From the NCBI GenBank assembly GCA_963702235.1, contig CAVPBZ010000032.1:1-64000 (forward strand): a DNA stretch of 64,000 bases, written 5' to 3'. A program made the position numbers and the translations under genes. This DNA is from PALSA-505 sp963702235 (GTDB lineage Bacteria > Actinomycetota > Actinomycetes > Streptosporangiales > Streptosporangiaceae). Shown in pieces: positions 26,393-35,941 of this stretch (within the stretch, counting starts at the first letter, position 1; the number at the start of each line of letters is the position of its first letter). Below the pieces are notes generated by a model. The model was not told the DNA's origin. It worked only from the letters and a program-made list of their open reading frames with translations, and ran no database searches.

Positions 26393-26435
26393 CCTGGGGT
26401 CAAGGAGCCGCCGGTTGAAATCCGGCCGTCCCGAC
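26393..26435 (+). repeat. tRNA 3'-end fragment, copy B (att-like)
   Basis: CCTGGGGTCAAGGAGCC followed by the T-arm with TTGAAAT and GTCCCGAC. It matches copy A at roughly 40 of 44 positions, with one base fewer before TCAAGG. Again no 5' tRNA half is present. The two copies bracket about 1 kb carrying only the toxin-antitoxin pair. Confidence 0.7.
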
Positions 26436-26976
26436 TGGTCAGACACCAGTTGTGATCAGATTTGCTCTTGGCGAGAGCCAAACCAAGAACCATCCGGTTA
26501 CGATTCGGTCATGGCGACAACGGCTCGCCGCAGTCACGGCCGATTACGTGCGTCTTGGTTCTATCCTGCGTCCCCGTTGTGATGCGTGCAGATCCTCCGG
26601 TTCGGTGTGACGGGCGGCCGGGGTGAGCCGCTTGGGACGGTTCACCTCTGCCGGCCGGGCGGTCAACGGCGGGGCGTCTCGCCGCTGGCAAGGCTGGAGG
26701 CGTGCGACGTTGACCGCGGCTCGTCTATCGGGCACAGCCGGCATGTGCCAGCTGGGCCCGGGTGGCTGCATCTGGGTCGTAGGCGTGCAGACCGGTGTGC
26801 GCTTTCGACGTGACCGAGCCCTTAACTGGTAGTACGACGGCATATGCCCGCAATCGGATGATTTGTTGACAGTAATCCAGGGACATGCCACGCTCAGGCA
26901 TCCGGTAAAGCGGGCCGGCGGAACCTTCGGGCTCTTACAGGCCTGAACTGCCTGGGAGTGCCGGTAGGGGGGAACC
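26436..26976. other. Intergenic region before the CAP/Ig/FN3 gene
   Basis: I see no credible gene here. TTGACA occurs at 26866-26871 within an A/T-richer patch, about 105 bp before the downstream start, and is the best promoter candidate; no good -10 box follows at standard spacing. GGGGGG directly precedes the ATG at 26977. Confidence 0.35.
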
Positions 26977-29900
26977 ATGGTTGGCTTGCAGTCTCGGCGT
27001 GCGGTCACGACCGTGCCGAGGTGGCGACGGGGCCGCCCCGGCCCGGTGCTCCGGATGATGGCTGTCCTATGCGCCGGTGTGGCCAGCACGGTCGGCGTCG
27101 CGGCGGTCAAGGCCCCCCCGGCGGCGGCCGCCCTGAGCCGTCCGTCGGCGGCGAGGTCATTACCGGCTACTGCCCCGATAGGGCCGTTCACCGTCAACAT
27201 CAACAACCGCGAGGACGTCCGGCAGTTCTATAACCAGGTGTACCAGGCCTCCAACGGGGTGCCCGACGGCTGGAACGGGAGCATCGCGAGTTGTAACCCG
27301 GGCTCGGTGACGCCGGACTTCCTGGCGGCGGCGCTGTCCCGGATCAACTACTTCCGCACGATGGCCGGCGAACCCGGCGTGACCTTCAACGGCACTGACG
27401 CCGGCACCTCCGCCGACCCGAACAACGCCGAGGCCCAGGCGGCGGCGCTGATGGAGAGCGCGAACAACTTCCTGCAGCACAACCCGCCGCCGGCGCCGGC
27501 GACGGCCTGCGGGACGACGCAGGCCATCGCCGGGTCGTCGCACTCGAACCTGTTCGAGGGCATCAGCGGCCCGGACACGGCGGACGGCTGGGTGGCCGAC
27601 AAGGTCGATCCCACCCAGACGAGCTGCCCGGTCAACTTCCCCCACTGCTGGGCCCAGGGGCACCGGCGGAACATGCTCGACCCGTCGATCAACCTGATGG
27701 GTTACGGGGCGGTCCCGGTGACACCCGGCTTCCAGGCCAGCGCGGCGCAGCTGGTGCTCACCACGCCGCTGCCGCAGCGCCCACCGGTGCGGTCCGGCTT
27801 CGTGGCCTGGCCGCCGGCGGGCTTCACTCCCTATCAGCTCGTGTACCCGCGATGGTCGTTCAGCCTGCCGAACGCCGACTTCAGCCACGCGGCCGTGTCG
27901 ATATCGCTGAACGGGAGCGCGGTGCCGGTCACGATCCGGTGCCTTGACCCGACCACCGACACCGCCGACTGCGGGCAGTTCGGCGAGCCGTACATCTCCT
28001 GGACGCTGAACAGCCAGCCCGACGGGTCAACCTACCCCGAGCCCACGGCGGATCAGCCGTACATGGTCAACGTCAATAACGTCCTGGTCAACGGCACCCC
28101 GCAGAACTTCAGCTATACGACGACGGTGTTCGACCCGGCCGTCTCCGACCCGGCGCACACGCTGTCGGCGGCCCCGTCCGGGCCGGCCCAGCCGCCACAG
28201 AACTCCAACCCTCGCTACAGCGTCCCCGCGCTGGCCGACCTGCAGGTGACCGGCTACCAGTGGCGCACCACACCGCTGAGCCCGGAGAACATCGTCAACG
28301 ACCCGGCGCAGAACGGGCTGGCCAACTGGACGGCCAGCGTCTCGCCGGCGTACCCCGTGCTGTCCACCGCCGAGCCCACCGGAGCGCAGGCGTTCCGGCT
28401 GTCCAGCCAGGGCACGGTCACCCCGCTGGCCGCCCCCGCGCAGCAGACCCTGACGCTGAACCAGACGCTGCTGGCCAGTGCCGGCAGCCAGCTCACCTTC
28501 GGCAGCCTGTTCTTCGACCTCGGCTTCAGTGCCAGCCCGAGCGAGATCGCCAGCGTCAACGTGTCCACCGACGGCGGGACCACCTGGACCTCGGCGTTCT
28601 CGCAGAGCCCGCCCGGCACCCAGGAGGACACCTCGTTCAGCCCGCAGACGGTGTCGCTGGCCCAGTTCGCCGGCCAGCAGATCCAGCTGCGGTTCTCCCT
28701 CACCCACACCAACGGGGAGTGGGGGCAGTGCTGCGGCGAGCCGAACGGCTGGTACTTCGACAACGTCGCACTGTCCGGGGTGCAGGCGGCCGGCACCCCG
28801 GTGCTGAGCGCTGTCAGCGCCAGCCCGTCGTTCACGTTCAGCAACTCCCAGCAGGGACCGGTCGCGATCGACGTGCGCCCGCAGTTCGCCAACCCCTCCT
28901 TCGGCTCGTCGTTCCTCAGCTGGAGCCCCGCCACCATCGTCACCACCACCGGCAACACCGGGCTGGTCTCGGTCTCCTCATCGGCCAACCCGTCGGCCGG
29001 CGGCCAGCAGGTCACCTACACCGCCACGGTCAGCCCCACTGACGGCGGCGGCACTGTCTCCTTCACCGACAACGGGAACCCGGTCTCCGGCTGCCAGTCG
29101 CTCGCGCTGACCGGCGGCCAGGCGACGTGCCCGCAGACCTACACCTTCGGCGGGAACCACTCGGTCGTGGCTGCCTACAGCGGCGACACGAGCTTCAACG
29201 GCTCCAGCTCGCCTGCGCTGACCCAGGTCGTGAACGCGCCGCAGGCGACGACGGTGGCACTGACCTCGTCGGCGCTCACGGTTGCGACCGGCCAGCAGGT
29301 CACCTTCACCGCGACAGTCACGCCGACCGACGGTGGCGGCACCGTCAACTTCAACGCCCTCGAGGACCCCAGTGCCGGCTGCGCGTCGGTGCCGCTGAAT
29401 GCCGCGGGCCAGGCGACCTGCGTGACCTCGTTCAGCAGCCCGCGGGTGCAGAGCCAGATGCAGGCCTTCTACTCCGGCGACCCCAACTTCGCCGCCAACA
29501 GTCCCTCGGCTCCCCTGCAGGAGACGGTGATCGACCCGACGTCCACGTCGGTGACGTCGTCGGCCAGCCCGTCGGCACCGGGCGATCAGGTGACGTACAC
29601 GGCGACGGTCACCGGCAGCCAGTTCTTCCTCGGCTACGGCAGCGTGTCGTTCAGCGACGACGGAACCCCGATCGCTGCCTGTCAGTCGGTACCGCTGACA
29701 AGCAACGGGACCACGAATACGCACCAGGCGACCTGCGCGCAGACCTACGCGTCCGGCGGGGCCCACTCCATCCAGGCCTTCTACAGCGGCTACGCGGCGA
29801 CGGCTGATTTCGCCCCCTCCGCCTCGTCGGCGCTGAGCCAGTCCGTCGGCACCCTGACGGCGACCACGACCACGGTGGCGTCGTCGGCGAACCCCGCGAA

Positions 29901-31668
29901 CACCGGGCAGGCGGTGACCTACACCGCGACGGTCGCCGCGTCCGACAACGGCGGCACGGTGTCGTTCACCGACGCCGGCTTCCCCATCACCGGCTGCCAG
30001 GCCGAGGCGCTGGATGCCTCCGGCACCGCTACCTGCACGCAAACCTACGCCAGCACCTCGACGCACCCGATCGTGGCCATCTACAGCGGCGACGCCGGCT
30101 TCGCCGGGTCGTCCTCGGCCGCGCTGAGCCAGGCGGTCACGATACCGCCGCCGACGGCGGCGACGGCGGCGATCACGAACGTCGCCAGCGGGGCCACCAC
30201 GGTGGGGTTCAACCCCCCCGCCCTGGCCCGCCGCGTCCGCGCCGCGGCCAGCGCCAGCAGTCCCACCGGGTTCAACGTCTACAAGGGGACGGCACCGGGC
30301 AAGGAGTCGTCCACGCCGGTCAACCCGTCGCGGCTGCTGGCCACCAGCACCGGCTACCGGGTCAGCGGGCTGAAGAACGGCACGAAGTACTACTTCGTCG
30401 TGCGGGCGATCAACCCGGCCGGGCTGGGCGCCCGCTCGAAGCAGGTGTCGGCCACCCCGGCGACCGCCCCGGCCGCGCCGGGGAGCCTGGCTGCTCACGG
30501 CGGTAACCGATCGGCGGGGCTGACGTGGACAGCGCCGTCGTCGACCGGCGGCGGCGCGATCACCGTCTACAACGTGTACGCGGGCACGACGCCCGGCGGA
30601 GAATCGGCGACCGCGGTCAACCCGAAGCCGCTCGGGGCGGCGGCGCGGAGCTATACCGCCACCGGCCTGATCAATGGCACGAAGTATTACTTCACGGTCC
30701 GGGCGGCCAACGCCGTGGCGCCCGGCGCGGTCTCCAAGGAGGCTTCGGCCACGCCGGCCAGCGTGCCGTACCCGCCGGGGAGCGTGGCCGCCTACCCGGC
30801 TAACGGGTCGGCTGCGCTGACCTGGGCGGCGCCGCAGCAGGACAGCGGCAGCCCGGTCACTGGCTACAACGTGTACAAGGGAACGGTGCCGGGCGGCGAG
30901 TCGGGCACCCCGGTCAACGCCACGCCGCTGGCGCGGACGGCGACAAGCTACACCGTCACCGGGCTCGCCAACGGCACGAAGTACTACTTCACCGTCAAGG
31001 CCATCAACGTCCTCGGGCTGAGCGCCGCCTCGCATCAGGCGTCCGCCGCGCCGACGACGGCGGCGACCGCGCCCACCGCGCCGAGAACCCTGGCGGCCCG
31101 CGCAGGTAACGCGTCCGTGGCGCTGACCTGGGTGAAGCCCGCGTTAACCGGCGGAAAGCCGATCACCGGCTACAACGTGTACGCCGGGACGCTGCCCGGC
31201 GACGAGTCGGCCACCCCGGTGAACTCAACCCCGCTGGCTGCAACCGCGACGAGCTACACCGTCCCCGGGCTGACCAACGCCACCGGGTACTACTTCACGG
31301 TGAAGGCGATCAACGCGGCCGGGACCGGAGCGCCGTCCAGCGAAGCCGCGGCCACGCCGGAGGCGGGCACCACGTTCCCCGGCGCGCCCGGCAACTTGAA
31401 GGCGACGGCCGGCACCCTGAAGGCCACTCTGGCCTGGGCCGCGCCGCCGTGGGACGGCGGCAGCGCCATCACCGGCTACAACGTGTACGAGGGCGCAGCG
31501 CTGGGCCGCGAATCCGCCACCCCGGTGAACTCAACGCCGCTCGCCGCAACGGCGAGGAGCTACACCGTGACCGGGCTGGCCCATGGCACCAGGTACTACT
31601 TCACCGCGAAGGCGATCAACGCGGTCGGGCCGAGCGCCCCCTCCGGCGAGGCCTCGGCCACCCCATAA
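26977..31668 (+). CDS. Secreted multidomain protein: CAP domain, Ig-like and fibronectin III repeats
   Basis: The product has 1563 residues. A twin-Arg-rich N-region and hydrophobic core (about 25-52, ending PPAAAA) form a signal peptide. A CAP/SCP-type domain follows (about 70-260), with the SHSNLFEGI and HRRNMLDPSINLMGYGA blocks supplying the conserved His residues. Residues about 430-610 resemble a MAM/galactose-binding domain (VSTDGGTTWT, YFDNVALSG). Four Ig-like repeats (about 660-1057) each have QVTYTATV, a Cys pair and a YSGD motif. Five FN3 repeats (about 1058-1563) each have YNVYxGTxPGxES and GTKYYFTV. It has no sortase signal, so it is probably secreted or loosely wall-bound. GGGGGG precedes the ATG. 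Function is likely adhesive or wall-associated; substrate unknown. Confidence 0.88.
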   Translation: MVGLQSRRAVTTVPRWRRGRPGPVLRMMAVLCAGVASTVGVAAVKAPPAAAALSRPSAARSLPATAPIGPFTVNINNREDVRQFYNQVYQASNGVPDGWNGSIASCNPGSVTPDFLAAALSRINYFRTMAGEPGVTFNGTDAGTSADPNNAEAQAAALMESANNFLQHNPPPAPATACGTTQAIAGSSHSNLFEGISGPDTADGWVADKVDPTQTSCPVNFPHCWAQGHRRNMLDPSINLMGYGAVPVTPGFQASAAQLVLTTPLPQRPPVRSGFVAWPPAGFTPYQLVYPRWSFSLPNADFSHAAVSISLNGSAVPVTIRCLDPTTDTADCGQFGEPYISWTLNSQPDGSTYPEPTADQPYMVNVNNVLVNGTPQNFSYTTTVFDPAVSDPAHTLSAAPSGPAQPPQNSNPRYSVPALADLQVTGYQWRTTPLSPENIVNDPAQNGLANWTASVSPAYPVLSTAEPTGAQAFRLSSQGTVTPLAAPAQQTLTLNQTLLASAGSQLTFGSLFFDLGFSASPSEIASVNVSTDGGTTWTSAFSQSPPGTQEDTSFSPQTVSLAQFAGQQIQLRFSLTHTNGEWGQCCGEPNGWYFDNVALSGVQAAGTPVLSAVSASPSFTFSNSQQGPVAIDVRPQFANPSFGSSFLSWSPATIVTTTGNTGLVSVSSSANPSAGGQQVTYTATVSPTDGGGTVSFTDNGNPVSGCQSLALTGGQATCPQTYTFGGNHSVVAAYSGDTSFNGSSSPALTQVVNAPQATTVALTSSALTVATGQQVTFTATVTPTDGGGTVNFNALEDPSAGCASVPLNAAGQATCVTSFSSPRVQSQMQAFYSGDPNFAANSPSAPLQETVIDPTSTSVTSSASPSAPGDQVTYTATVTGSQFFLGYGSVSFSDDGTPIAACQSVPLTSNGTTNTHQATCAQTYASGGAHSIQAFYSGYAATADFAPSASSALSQSVGTLTATTTTVASSANPANTGQAVTYTATVAASDNGGTVSFTDAGFPITGCQAEALDASGTATCTQTYASTSTHPIVAIYSGDAGFAGSSSAALSQAVTIPPPTAATAAITNVASGATTVGFNPPALARRVRAAASASSPTGFNVYKGTAPGKESSTPVNPSRLLATSTGYRVSGLKNGTKYYFVVRAINPAGLGARSKQVSATPATAPAAPGSLAAHGGNRSAGLTWTAPSSTGGGAITVYNVYAGTTPGGESATAVNPKPLGAAARSYTATGLINGTKYYFTVRAANAVAPGAVSKEASATPASVPYPPGSVAAYPANGSAALTWAAPQQDSGSPVTGYNVYKGTVPGGESGTPVNATPLARTATSYTVTGLANGTKYYFTVKAINVLGLSAASHQASAAPTTAATAPTAPRTLAARAGNASVALTWVKPALTGGKPITGYNVYAGTLPGDESATPVNSTPLAATATSYTVPGLTNATGYYFTVKAINAAGTGAPSSEAAATPEAGTTFPGAPGNLKATAGTLKATLAWAAPPWDGGSAITGYNVYEGAALGRESATPVNSTPLAATARSYTVTGLAHGTRYYFTAKAINAVGPSAPSGEASATP

Positions 31669-32376
31669 ACATCGGCGATCGCCGACAGCGCCAGGCCGGA
31701 CCCGGGCAACGCGAATCCCGCATCCGGTGCGGCGCTTTCTGGCGCGGCGATCCACGGGCACTGCTGGGTCTCCGGCCGGGCAGCCGTGCCCGCGCGGTGT
31801 CCGGCGCTGCCCGGGGGTGCCACGCGTCCTGCCGTTGCTCACAGCGCATCAGGACCGGCCACTGGTTTAACCCGACAACTCGTTCCGCCATCGCGCAGCC
31901 AATCCCTGGCCCGCACCCGAGCCGTACGCGCTCATCGCCATGAATAAGGGTGCGCGGGCCACTGCCCGTAAGGACACGCAGATGAGCCGATTCTGTGGCG
32001 CGCCGGTACTCGCTGAGTTCGCCGGGGGGTGAGTCGCCGGGTGACTGTTTTCCCGTCGATCTTGCGGGTCCATTCGGCATCGCGCGGATGCGCCACCGGG
32101 CTGATCTGCCTGGGCGCCGGTGCCGGGGCTGATCCCGGGCGCCGGAACATCACCGGCCCGCTGATCACCGCGCTGGACGGCGGCATAGGCTGCCCCGGCG
32201 GAAACCTCCCGGCTGCGGGCCACATGGCTGGCCGGCTGCGTGGGCCTGCTCGGGCTGGCCACGTTCATGCAGGCGGCCGGGATCGTCAGGCGTAATGCGC
32301 GATTAACTCTTCGGGCACACCCAATTTCAGCCACGAAGGCCAAAGATCGCGAGCGAATCCGCTGACCATCTCGGTA
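31669..32376. other. Intergenic region, no convincing gene
   Basis: Several open frames exist but none has family resemblance or consistent codon bias. A short hydrophobic stretch (about 32218-32290, reading WLAGCVGLLGLATFMQAAG) has no start or continuation and may be a membrane-protein remnant. The flanking genes are convergent, so a terminator is expected here, but I cannot point to one. Confidence 0.3.
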
Positions 32377-33036
32377 TTAGGGGGTGAACAGCCTCCAGTG
32401 CCCCTCGGAGACCACTTCGACGGCACCATCGGTCACTTTGATCGCAGTCTGATCGTCAATAGCGTAAGCCGGCACCGGCAGGCGGGCGGCCCATTTTTCT
32501 GCTTCAGCCATGGAATTGTCGGGCATGTCCTCATGATCCACGTGCGGAAATATCGAAAAATCAACTATTCCGAGCGCTCTATCGGCACCAGTGGGCGGCT
32601 TCCAGCTGACGAATTCCTCCCCGATGCTGGGGGTCATCACCATGCTCCCGCCGCTCAGGCCCACCCAGACCGCGCGCAGCGACGGCAGCAGGACCGCCAG
32701 TCCGGACTGCCGCATCCAGTAGCACAGATACAAGGCATCGCCGCCATTCACCAGCAGGACGTCAGTCTCCTGGACCAGTGGGACCCACTGCTCTGTATCG
32801 ATGCTGGGCAGGGCGGTGAGCTCCAGCACCCCCAGGGACTTCCAACCCAATTCGCACATGGGGGTTGTGGCTCGTCCGGTGATGAACCGCCATGCTGAGC
32901 CAGGACCGCCCATGGGGTACGTCGCGGTGGGAATGCAGAGGGCGCTGGACTCGGCGATCGGTTTGCCCAGGAGGTTGACCAGCGCGTCGTGGATGCTCGT
33001 GTTCTTGATGCCAGCGGAAGTGAGGAGAAGCTTCAT
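32377..33036 (-). CDS. Peptidase E-like protein (S51 family)
   Basis: The 219-residue protein has the S51/glutamine-amidotransferase-like fold. LLVNGGDALYL (about 97-107) and the nucleophile elbow WVGLSGGSMVM (about 123-133, Ser in GxSxGS) are present, and FPHVDHEDMPDN (about 160-171) may supply the histidine. Family members are aspartyl dipeptidases or cyanophycinase relatives. The start overlaps the AHSA1 gene stop (TAATG). It is the third gene of a leftward ArsR-led operon, an unusual partner for that regulator. Confidence 0.82.
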   Translation of the reverse strand: MKLLLTSAGIKNTSIHDALVNLLGKPIAESSALCIPTATYPMGGPGSAWRFITGRATTPMCELGWKSLGVLELTALPSIDTEQWVPLVQETDVLLVNGGDALYLCYWMRQSGLAVLLPSLRAVWVGLSGGSMVMTPSIGEEFVSWKPPTGADRALGIVDFSIFPHVDHEDMPDNSMAEAEKWAARLPVPAYAIDDQTAIKVTDGAVEVVSEGHWRLFTP

Positions 33037-33545
33037 TATGCCTTTCCTCTGGTTCGATTGTCGCCTGGATCCACGAGTGACCTCAAGTAATCCTCCATCT
33101 TGTCCCAGCTGTCTTCCTGGCCGTCGGTCCTGGTCATGTGGTCCCGGCCGGATTGGTCACGGAACGCGAGGTTCATCTTCACCCTCGTCACTCCGTCGGT
33201 CTCGCGCAGTTCTACCGTCTCGACCGCCTCCGCATCCGGCCAACCTTCGAACAGCCACGTGTTGACGATCCGGGTCGGCCGCTCGATCTCCAAGTAGGTT
33301 CCGCGAAACGAGCACTCGGTTCCGTCGTCGGTCACGAAGACCATGTGGTACTTCCCCCCGACGCGCAGGTCGATCGAGCACACCGTCATCTTGTCCTCAA
33401 ATGGAGCGAACCAGTTGCACACATGCTCCGGCTTCGTCAATACGTCGAAGACGAGTTCGATCGGAGCGTCGAACTCTCGAGTGGTGACAATCTCGAGATC
33501 ACTCGGAAATTCGATGACTGCCGACCCATGCCGATGAGGTGTCAC
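33036..33545 (-). CDS. SRPBCC/AHSA1-domain protein
   Basis: This 169-residue START-fold protein shows the AHSA1 pattern: IVTTREFDAPIELVFDVLTKPEHVCNWF (about 19-46, seen as overlapping blocks), VGGKYHMVF, FRGTYLEIERPTRIVNTWLFEG and the C-terminal helix. Such proteins bind hydrophobic ligands or assist stress responses. It overlaps the upstream ArsR gene by four bases and the downstream peptidase by one. ArsR-AHSA1 pairs are common in actinobacteria, and a second such pair lies at 42023-42864. Confidence 0.87.
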   Translation of the reverse strand: MTPHRHGSAVIEFPSDLEIVTTREFDAPIELVFDVLTKPEHVCNWFAPFEDKMTVCSIDLRVGGKYHMVFVTDDGTECSFRGTYLEIERPTRIVNTWLFEGWPDAEAVETVELRETDGVTRVKMNLAFRDQSGRDHMTRTDGQEDSWDKMEDYLRSLVDPGDNRTRGKA

Positions 33546-33883
33546 TGAAGCTCTCCTTGTCGTTGTAGCTCTTTGAGGTAGTCATCCATCCGGTCCATCC
33601 GGTCGTTCCACGCCTGCTCGTACTTGGCCACCCACTCGCGCAACGGCCGAAGGTGCTCCGGTTCCAGGCGGTACAGCCGGCGGCGCCCCTCCGCCCGGCA
33701 CCTGACGAGTCCCACCTCACTGAGCACCCGTAGGTGCTTTGAAGCCTGAGGCTGGGACATCGAGAGGTCGGTCACGATCGCCCCGACCGTCTTCTCGCCT
33801 GCGATCAGCGCGTCGAGGATTTCGCGGCGGTGCACATCGCCAATGGCGTTGAAGACATCGGACGTCGTGGAAGAGCGGGCCAC
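33542..33883 (-). CDS. ArsR-family (SdpR-like) transcriptional regulator
   Basis: The 113-residue winged-helix protein has VFNAIGDVHRREILDALI, GAIVTDLSMSQPQASKHLRV (recognition helix about 42-56) and the wing VRCRAEGRRRLYRLEPEHL. No CxC or other metal-binding cysteines are visible, so it belongs with the non-metal ArsR group that controls SRPBCC genes. The GTG start at 33883 sits just beside three CATAT repeats at 33892-33912, a probable autoregulatory operator. It leads the operon with AHSA1 and peptidase E. Confidence 0.9.
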   Translation of the reverse strand: MARSSTTSDVFNAIGDVHRREILDALIAGEKTVGAIVTDLSMSQPQASKHLRVLSEVGLVRCRAEGRRRLYRLEPEHLRPLREWVAKYEQAWNDRMDRMDDYLKELQRQGELQ

Positions 33884-33891
33884 GAGTCCAC

Positions 33892-33912
33892 CATATTACC
33901 ATATAGGCATAT
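33892..33912. promoter_or_regulatory. CATAT triple repeat, probable ArsR operator
   Basis: CATAT occurs at 33892, 33900 and 33908, an exact 8-bp period, beginning nine bases upstream of the ArsR GTG. The right pair also reads as an imperfect inverted repeat (CATATAGG-CATATG). The A/T composition contrasts with flanking DNA. Confidence 0.5.
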
Positions 33913-34266
33913 GTCAAGTCTTCGGGGATAACAGAAGCCACTGGTTGCCCATGGCCACGCTCCACAGGTTCAGCGATGCACTCCGGGATCGAGCCGAGAA
34001 GGGCGAAGGAACGTCTCGTGGAGCGTGCGCCGGCGATCAAGCCGTGCCGGCGCCCTGGAACGGCCGCGAGCCTGGTCTAGGTTTCCGTGCCTGAAGTACC
34101 CCAGAACGGCGTGGCCTTCCGCTGGCCCAGGGTGACCCCGATCGCCGTCAAGCCGGGTAGTCCGTAACGACGCGGGAAGGGCACACTAGCCTGCCGACGC
34201 ACGGGCAGGTACAAGCCTCAGCCTGAGGTGCGAGCCTGGGCCCGGCGCCGCGCTGGACGGTCGCCG
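33913..34266. other. Intergenic region with small hairpins
   Basis: I see no gene. CCTGCC-N7-GGGCAGG (about 34192-34211) and CCTCAGCCTGAGG (about 34216-34228) could be terminator-type hairpins, but neither has a following T run. Confidence 0.3.
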
Positions 34267-34440
34267 TCAGCTCTTGTGCTGCAGCGTGTAGCGGACCGTC
34301 TGCACCCGGATGGAGCCGTCGCGGAACACGAACGTGTCGATGCCGTCCTCGACCTGGGTCTTCGCGGCGTCGGCTACCCACTCGGGGAACAGCACGTCGC
34401 CCTCGTTGATCTGGGTCTTCAGCTCCCAGTGCTGACGCGG
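34267..34440 (-). pseudogene. C-terminal fragment of a SnoaL/NTF2-like protein
   Basis: Reading leftward to a TGA at 34267, the frame encodes about 57 residues including HWELKTQINEGDVLFPEWVA, DTFVFRDGSIRVQTV and YTLQHKS. This is the end of a nuclear-transport-factor-2/SnoaL-type domain (normally 120-140 residues). In-frame stops lie just upstream, so the N-terminal half is missing. Confidence 0.6.
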
Positions 34441-34794
34441 CTGGTGGTGTCGTCATCACGTTCCTCGGCTCGTTCGCTGGCCCGAACTCCCTACCCCTGT
34501 TGCCCGGCGTAATCCCCGGAAGGGACCGTGATGCCCGCGGAAATTCACCGGCCGGCGAACCAGGGCCCGCCCCGGAGCGGAACAGACTAGTCAATCGGGT
34601 GATGTCGCGAGCTGCCGCCGCTGGCAGGCTCACAGTCGCCGCGTCAATACGACCGTTATTCCGGGAGTAATGACGCACGCGCGGACTTGAATTGTCCGGA
34701 TCAGGATGTGCGGCAGTTTTCGATGCCGCCGTGCCGGGCGGCCGGGTGCATGCCACGGCACGGCCGCGCCCCGGCCGATGGGAGGTGTTCGCCG
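34441..34794. other. Upstream region of the SigF-type gene
   Basis: No credible gene. The right end carries the ribosome-binding site GGGAGG (34780-34785). I could not identify a convincing promoter pair. Confidence 0.3.
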
Positions 34795-35646
34795 GTGAGG
34801 ACCGCAGTGAAGTACCAGAGCACCCCGGCGCCAGGCGGGCTGAACCGGTACGGCGATCTGGAACTCCTCGGCATGGTCCAGGTACTGCCGCGCGGCAGCC
34901 GGCTGGCGGAGCTGGCCCGCGAGCTGCTCGTCGAACGGTACCGGTCCCTGGTCATGTCGTGTACCAGGCGGTACCAGGACAGCCCTGAGTCGCAGGAAGA
35001 CCTGATCCAGGTCGGCTATGTCGGCCTGCTGCGGGTGATCAACGACTTCGACCCCGCGCTGGGAACCAGCCTGGCGGCCTACGCCAGGCCGTGTATCAGC
35101 GGCGAGATCAAACGCCACTTCCGGGACAACCGGTGGCAGGTGCACGTCCGCCGGCCTGTACAGCAGCTGCGCCTGGAGGTCCGGCAGGCCAGGGACGAGC
35201 TCACCCAGCGGCTGTCGCGGCCGCCGAAGGACCGCGAGCTCGCCCGTCACCTCAACGTCAGCGACGCGGAGCTCCTCGACGCCCGGCGAGCCGAGCTGGC
35301 GTTCCAGGCGAGCTCGCTGGACGCGCCGCTGTACGGCGGGCAGGACGCGCGGCTGGCAGACTTCCTCGGCGAGGAGGACCCGCGGCTCGAGCATGCGCTG
35401 GACATGCAGGCTGTCTGGGCTCACATCGGCGAGCTCCCGGCCCGCGAGCAGCGCCTGCTGCTCATGCGCTTCTACGGCAACATGAACCAGAGCGAGATCG
35501 GCGGCCAGCTCGGCATCTCGCAGATGCACGTGTCCAGGCTGCTGGCGCACGCGCTCGGCTACCTGCGCGAGCGCATCCTCGGAGCGGGGGCGGACGCCGG
35601 CGCCAGCGACCGCGCCCTCCCGGCCGGGCAGGCAACCGGGGGATGA
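34795..35646 (+). CDS. SigB/SigF-type RNA polymerase sigma factor
   Basis: This group-3 sigma factor of 283 residues governs stress or developmental genes in related bacteria. Region 2 is visible at about 45-115 (RYRSLVMSCTRRYQDSPESQ, then LIQVGYVGLLRVINDFDPAL and YARPCISGEIKRHFRDN, the -10 recognition helix). Region 3 follows at about 120-180 (LTQRLSRPPKDRELARHLNV). Region 4 is at about 205-265, with LPAREQRLLLMRFYGNMNQSE and the recognition helix QLGISQMHVSRLLAHALGYL. The GTG at 34795 has GGGAGG upstream. No anti-sigma or anti-anti-sigma gene adjoins, which is unusual for this group. Confidence 0.92.
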   Translation: MRTAVKYQSTPAPGGLNRYGDLELLGMVQVLPRGSRLAELARELLVERYRSLVMSCTRRYQDSPESQEDLIQVGYVGLLRVINDFDPALGTSLAAYARPCISGEIKRHFRDNRWQVHVRRPVQQLRLEVRQARDELTQRLSRPPKDRELARHLNVSDAELLDARRAELAFQASSLDAPLYGGQDARLADFLGEEDPRLEHALDMQAVWAHIGELPAREQRLLLMRFYGNMNQSEIGGQLGISQMHVSRLLAHALGYLRERILGAGADAGASDRALPAGQATGG

Positions 35647-35941
35647 CGCCGGGGCCAGGCCGTCGGAGAACTCCCGGCAGCGCATCGCCGGTCCTCATGA
35701 GGGCGCAGGAGACCCGGACACAGTCAGCAGGGCGGCGTCGCAATCTGCCCGGCCGGGACCCGGTGGTCGTCAGGCGCGCGCAGGCGAGCCCGTAGGCCTC
35801 AGAGTGTGGTCGGTGTTTCGAGCAGGTCCTGTGTGCGGCGAAAGCCACCGCGCCGGGACCGCGTAGTCAGCAGCCCGGCGCGCACATCCCGAAACCCCAG
35901 GTAAACGACCCAACGCGCTGATCACCGGGGGAACTTCCGGG

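Noticed and set aside
26863..26876. A fourth GATTGTTGACAATC-like site before the CAP/Ig/FN3 gene
   Set aside because: The match is mostly the TTGACA core expected of a -35 element, and the gene is unrelated to the catabolic locus.
31867..32343. Long minus-strand frame in the 31.7-32.4 kb gap
   Set aside because: Composition is unlike real genes nearby, with no motif and no ribosome-binding site.
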